From positions 32,067,177 to 32,131,176 of the forward strand of contig OX155960.1 of the NCBI GenBank assembly GCA_944548615.1: a DNA stretch of 64,000 nt, written 5' to 3'. The position numbers and the translations under genes were made by a program. Shown here piece after piece: positions 58,274-64,000 of the stretch (positions within the stretch are counted from its first letter, which is position 1; each line of letters opens with the position of its first letter). Source of the DNA: Micropterix aruncella (lineage: Eukaryota; Arthropoda; Insecta; Lepidoptera; Micropterigidae). The notes under the pieces were generated by a model that saw only the letters and a list, made by a program, of their open reading frames with translations, ran no database searches and had not been told where the DNA came from.

Positions 58274-61200
58274 CCATTTCTCGAGTATATTTCGAAATGC
58301 GGATTTCACCGAACTGCTCTCGAGAGACAATAGCAGGAGCGGCAAAAATCTAAAGCGGGCAACAGATTTGCTTTTCTAATTTAAGTTGTTGTCTTAGCTG
58401 GAAAAATGCCAGTGCCGCGATGCAGGCGGATACTCATCCTGAATATCAGTACTGTATATAAAACAAATATACCGCAAGTTACCTATACCCACGGATATAT
58501 TAGCTAGATGTGCCCTCAGATACAAATAAGTTGCCTCCATAATCTTTGCTCGTAAAACATGTGACAGAGAGAGAGTTTGAATAAATAAAAACATAATCTG
58601 AAAATTTATTACTTTATAACATTATTCGCAATATTCTTAATGTTTACTTTATATTTACAAACGCTTCAAAATGTTTCTCGTTTCATAAAAATTCTCTAAA
58701 TTTTGTAATTAAATGAGTTATTATATTTTCTGCTTCTAGCGTACGCTGCGTATCATGGTAATAAAGTATTATGTAATGAAATCATTAGTTAAAACTGCAT
58801 AATAACTTTTTTTTTCTAATATAAAAATTACATAAAAAATCTTGGTTAAGCAGTTATTTTAACTTCGTTTTAATGTGTTTAATAAAACTACTTGCCTTGA
58901 TAAAGCTTTATTCGAATGAAAACGTAAAATCCTCATTATCTCTAAAGTATTTTTTTGTTTGGTAGGTACTTCTCCCTCGACGATCATTCAAAATAAAAGG
59001 TTAAAATCGATGGTTTATGTCATTAAATTTGTTTGTGTTTTAAGCGTAATTATTGAATAAGATAGAAAATATTTTTAAAAAAAAATTAATATGCCAACAA
59101 AGCATTGTTTATTTTTAACCTTATATATGACATTAGCAATTACAAGGTCTAGGTAAAGAGAGGGGGCATTTTAACCTTGATTATGTATTAGGGACCGATT
59201 TCTTAGTTAGCTAATTCGATCATTTCATTTGTATTTTCATCCTTCTCGAAACTGGTTCCATTGTTGATGAATAAAGTATACATTACTTTAAACAGGAGTA
59301 AAAATATACGTGGTCAAAGTACAATCAAAATATTAGGTAAAAACCAAATTTGCAATACCTCGAGGATGAAGAATTAAGATCTTTAAACGCTTGAAATTTG
59401 ATTATCACTAACAAAATTGTATTTTCAAAGTCTTTGTAAAACTTGATTTATCAAAAATTGTTGATTTTGCCGAAAAAGTTTTCTTTCCAAAAACATAGAT
59501 TTATTATTTTTGTGGTAGGCTGTTATCTTAATTATCCTTTTATGAAGTTTTATTTCTACGTTAGAAGAATGGAATAAAAATTAAAGAGAAAGAGAATGGA
59601 TGAAGAGAAAGATTATTCTAGTCTTATATTAATGTAGTGATAGGAAGTTTAGTTATAGCACGCATCATGCAGATATTATTGATGTAAATATGGAAATATT
59701 TTTATGGAAAACATTTAGAAGATTACTTAAAGATTTTAAACCAATCACTATAATGAATTTTAAACTCTCGAACAGTGTATTTATTTAATGTATTTCGATA
59801 ATAATATGAAAAATAAATAGGTAGGGAAACTCCTAGTGGCTCCTTGCTCTCGTGGCGTATTTGCCCTGAAACTGGTTGTATTTGAGTCGACCGCTATCCG
59901 CCCCGCTGCGCTGACTTCAATCGCCGTACATTTTTATTTAACCTTTGTCCGTCACGCATGAAAATTTTATTAACTCGATTAAAGTAATAAAAACACATTA
60001 TCCGCACTGCCTAGAAGTAGCCGTGCTTGCTACATTTCATAAACGTCCATCTAGATCTTTAGAGAGCTTTTTTTACTCTCATATTTAAAAGCCAGCATCT
60101 ACACTGACTTCACTGAGCTTTTCAATTTGTTCGTATTGGTCTGCTTGTACATAATTGGCTGGAGCTGTTTATACTGCTCATGAATGTTCAACAGCCGATA
60201 TTACCGAAGAGGAGGACCAATTTATAGTCCTATATATTAGTGCATATTGTGCACTCTTGGACACGTTAATCCTGGTTGAAAATGAACTATTTGAAAATTT
60301 CAATATCTCTCGGTGCAGGTCAATTGATCTCCTCAACCGCTTATTTTGTTTGATTTTATTACTTTACTCGCCTCCAGCCGACGAGGAGGTAAAGTATTGT
60401 GAACGCGCTAGAAAAAACGAAATGAAGACGGATACGTATATTTTGAGCTCCCCCTCCCCCTCCCGAGACGATTAGGACCATTTCCAGACCGAAGTCTGCC
60501 TGTCTGTATGTGTGTGTGTGGGTGTGTATGTATGTGTGTGTGTATTCCTCCATGATAGCGCTCAAACGCTTCATCCGATTGAGTAATCAGGTCTATTTTT
60601 CATTTCAATCAGAGACCTGACACAGTCCCGAAGACGACATTGTTAATTTTCTCGACTACTGTCCATGCCACATTGGGTTTGTAATTGCCGTCTCCTTATT
60701 TCTGTCGATAGTAACATTCTTCCGTCCCTTTTTAATAGTCAGCTGTTTTTAGGAGTCTGTTCCCCATAGTCGATTTTCCGTAAAGCTAACATGGCCTAAA
60801 CTTGCCCTCGCGGCAGAAATTTCAACCACATATACAAAATTCTGGCATAGTAGCAATTAATAATCATAATACGAATCAATACTCATAGAACTGCCTACAA
60901 TCCAACCAAATAATTGCATAATTTCCCATTGCTACAACCGACTCAAAACAAAAGCAAAATTAGCCTAAAGCGATCTAATAGCCATTGCTAAGAAACGAAC
61001 ACCATGTTGCCTTTCGTTAATTATTCATAATCATAACAAGATATTAGTTAGGAAGCAATCATAAACTCAGTCAAGATAATATTGTCCAGCCCACTATGTG
61101 ATCATTTAAATAGATTGTGTAGTAATATTTATTGTGTTATTGTTATTATACTACGTAATCCGCAGCGAAAGTACTTACCATTTGTTCAGATTGTGCTTGC

Positions 61201-61829
61201 TAAGAGATTTTTTTTATACACAAATGATTGCCTTTTTAGATCGTAGAATATTTCGTTCAAGAATAGCTGTGTGGGTCTAGACACATATTAAGGTAGTTAT
61301 TTCTGGAGGTTTTTGATACTGTGGAGTATCTGGAAAAGTAGACAGCCGAATGCGATAAAGTATAAGTATATAGCCTGCAATAATGAACTATTTAGTAGTA
61401 ATATGAAATGTACAGTACTTCGCAAAACGATAGCGGTAAGCTCGGATTAGTATGTATGTGGCAACTATAACCAGCTCATCTATACGACCAATAAAACTAG
61501 TTGACACAACATTTTTTTAAGTCGGATTATTCGTCTAAAATTTGCCTCCCTTAAGTCATTCAGCTTTAAATTTTGTAACTTAAGAACGCGTAGTCTGACA
61601 ATTCCTCGGTAATCGATTTCTTTCATTTTAATTCGAAGTACCAATAAAAGTTAATGATCTTACGGCTAATTTGTACTTTTTCAATTGTTCAGCTCCCTGA
61701 CTTGCGTTAACGATGGCCACAAAATTCTAATCAGTTCTTCCCATTGATAAATAAGACAGATTGGCGAACGAATTTTCGAAATCCGAAGACGCGTTTTTGA
61801 GATTTCGATGAACCGGACGGACACTTAGC
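58274..61829. other. AT-rich stretch, no gene seen
   Basis: A 106-codon open frame at 60155-60475 has no recognisable feature; a (TG)n patch lies at 60505-60545. No gene supported. Confidence 0.45.
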
Positions 61830-62545
61830 GCTGTCGACTACAACGGGCAAACCCGTCACCTCAGGAAGTTTTACTGATATTGATCGTTCTATCTCCCGTG
61901 AGGTAAGCGTTAAGACTTAGAGACGACACAAACCTACCGTCCAGCTAAACCAACATGCCTGTTAGAGGCTAACGCCTTACGGCGAGGCACCGAGAAAGGT
62001 TGGGCATCCTCGGCCCCCTGACTACCAGTTTTGGTTGGTGGATACCTCCGGCTGGAATTAACCATCAGGATACCTCCAACCTCCTGACTGGTTACAAGTT
62101 CGAAGTCGCTTGCACGACCTCTACCTGCCGTATATTCAACGGTGATTCAATTTAAATCTATCGCGGACCGTTGGCATCTTTTGCCCTGCTCTAAATTCCT
62201 GATCAGGTAGCCAATTGGTCACTTTAAGAGTGGTTGATGACAGGTCAACATTCACCCCCGCTGCTTGGAAAACAGTGTATTTCCATAGTCTCCCGACTCA
62301 TTCAGTAATTAGTCTGACCCATAGACTGTGCGCAAACCACCCAGTAGCGTGGGCGCATTATCCTATTATCCAAAACCGATCCACTAGCCGCGAGGCCAGG
62401 AATGTGAGAGTCCTTTCCAGGGTAGTGTTCCACACGAGGAGACTACTGAATCGGAGCTGGGTTATGCGTTAGTCCGACCCGAAAATACAGTGGTTCTTAT
62501 GGCCCAAGCTGCACGAAACCGTTCTCTACCAAGACCACAGTACGT
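61830..62545 (+). repeat. GC-rich dispersed repeat family D, copy 2
   Basis: Starts TCGACTACAACGGGCAAACC, the inverse of the end of the copy at 23992-24600. It shares AATCTATCGCGGACC..AGCCAATTGGTCACTTTAAG with it in the same orientation, and ends with a segment shared (inverted) with 45360-45440. Apparent reading frames are not supported as genes. Confidence 0.6.
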
Positions 62546-62639
62546 TCGAACCAGACCGGACAGTCTTTTTATTCGTTATTTCTGGTTTTAAATATTCTAA
62601 AACGTGTAGAAATTTGATTTTGGGCAAAATCTAGTTTTT

Positions 62640-62722
62640 CATTTCACCCCAGTTATATATGCGTTCACGCCAGGTATATATTTCACGCCAGCTATATATT
62701 TCACGCCAGCTATATATGGGCT
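62640..62722 (+). repeat. Short tandem repeat, about 18 bp unit
   Basis: TTCACGCCAGCTATATA repeated about four times with small changes. Confidence 0.8.
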
Positions 62723-64000
62723 GGCGCTAGTAGCCCCTCTCAATAACTGAATCGTTGATTTTATAATAAACAAACAAAAAAACTGTATAATCGTACAGTC
62801 TGTCCTACTACGCTTGCATGGTCATGATAACGAAAGAGATAAATGAATAACATTTAACAGTCAATTGATTTTTATTACAGTAGTTAGTAGTTTGGTCATT
62901 AGCTTTTCTTAATGTTGAACGAAATTACAGGCACAAATTATTATGCGCAGTATCGCCTGTTATGTGTCTATATATAAACCTTGGTGATTTGAAGGCTTAG
63001 CCAGGTATGTTGACATTATAATAACATATAATGAAAACATACCTGTCATATAATGTGTTTCTTCGTAAACTTAAATCGGAATTACTTCACGCGAGCGAGA
63101 CAGGCCAATATATAGGGCGGAATATGAATTAAATGATTGTCATTTTTCCACCATAAAACTACCAATCGAACATAAAGCGGGATAATGTAAGACCGGACGA
63201 AATGTTTTCAAACTAATTCAGATTATTTTATTTGCGGTAAGTAGTTTTTGTGGAAAAAATACGTTCATTCATTTAACATTTCGCTCTAATGGACTGCTCT
63301 GTCTCGTTCGCATAACCTATTTTCCGATATTAGTTCACGATGAAACGCAATTGAGCCTTTATGTAATAACAGGACTTGTCGCATCCAATCCCGGCCGTTC
63401 ATCATGGTAAACAATTCATAGTTCTTTATTTTCATAGTTTGTTCACAAAGTTTTACAATGTCTTTTTTCAACAAAACAAATCAGCATTTACGATTAGTTT
63501 CTTTAAGTATTGTTTTCTTAAATTTAAAATAAATTAGAAAATTATTATTAGAGCATAAATTTTTATATAACGATTGTATCAAAATAAAAGGCTATAATTA
63601 AAGGCAATAAAAATACAGACAAAAAAGGTGTATTAATAAGAAGAATACCCAATAATTTAATAGTTATATTATAACAATGCGTTAATTATATAAAATGGAA
63701 ATAAAATGGAAATTGTAACAAAATTGGTAGCTATATTAATGATAATTTAAACGTCATTTTCAGGCGAAAAAAAGGTTATCAACCTATTAAAATGCAATGT
63801 CCTAAAATACTTCTATCTACCTATACTAAAATAATCAAAATTCTGAATACTTAAAAACATTTCATAAATTCCCCAATATCATAAAAATCTCGGGCTTTCA
63901 AAGGCTCGGGGTATATCGGGGTATCTCACAGTTGTTTTAAATATCTTGAAATGTGTAAAATTCATGTGTCTAAGACTTTTAGGTACCCAGTTATACGTCA
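62723..64000. other. AT-rich stretch, no gene seen
   Basis: No coding or repeat structure recognised. Confidence 0.4.

Noticed and set aside
60155..60475. 106-codon open frame
   Set aside because: No domain, signal, homologous copy or promoter recognised; it runs into low-complexity sequence.

Overview
The window is insect nuclear DNA: AT-rich, gene-poor and full of transposon debris. The evidence is a cluster of secreted cuticle-type protein genes with arthropod core promoters (TATA box, then an initiator about 31-32 bp downstream), several clades of non-LTR retrotransposon fragments, Helitrons ending in CTAG, Tc1 debris, and very long (TA)n arrays. The order cannot be fixed by eye. The short Helitrons look like the Lep1 type best known from Lepidoptera, but such elements also occur in other insects.

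Layout. 1-6.1 kb is a nest of dead elements: the C-terminal end of an R2-like retrotransposon with a restriction-like endonuclease domain (+), a broken Jockey/CR1-type LINE (-), a second LINE tail (-), and a Tc1 transposase fossil (-). At 9.2-10.3 kb is an intronless array of 11 C2H2 zinc fingers with one frameshift. 10.3-19 kb is AT-rich repeat sequence with a 183 bp TA array and an assembly gap (200 N at 15543-15742). From 19 to 58 kb lie seven small genes for secreted, Ala/Tyr/His/Pro-rich cuticle-type proteins: 19253 (+), 26970 (+), 34673 (-), 43486 (-), 46252 (+), 52881 (+) and 58170 (-). They are separated by a 730 bp TA array, an autonomous-type Helitron remnant (28.1-30.8 kb), a DNA transposon with perfect 30 bp inverted ends carrying a DUF7869-like gene (31.7-33.7 kb), and a 2.4 kb block of hairpin-bearing repeats (35.1-37.5 kb). 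58-64 kb holds only repeats and AT-rich sequence.

The seven cuticle genes are clearly one locus. Six of them share the leader motif CACAGACCAyTT or a close variant just upstream of the ATG. Three share an upstream block (GATTTGAC, then GCGAATTA, then TATAAA). All begin with a signal peptide of the M-x-x-L-V-V type and carry retinin-like S-x-Q-[SA]-x-V-[DIV]-H motifs. Four subfamily members are built of modules ending in HYLKKR, a potential convertase cleavage site, and end in an 18-residue-type motif (GVPLDT...ARAAH..AKALA) that has been lost independently in two genes. Two genes (19253 and 26970) are near-identical copies.

The most interesting candidate for an undescribed system is the 31740-33678 element. 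It has perfect 30 bp terminal inverted repeats, a set of internal copies of the same motif, and a decayed gene of the DUF7869-like family with a D/D/D-type motif set, which suggests that this protein family is a transposase.
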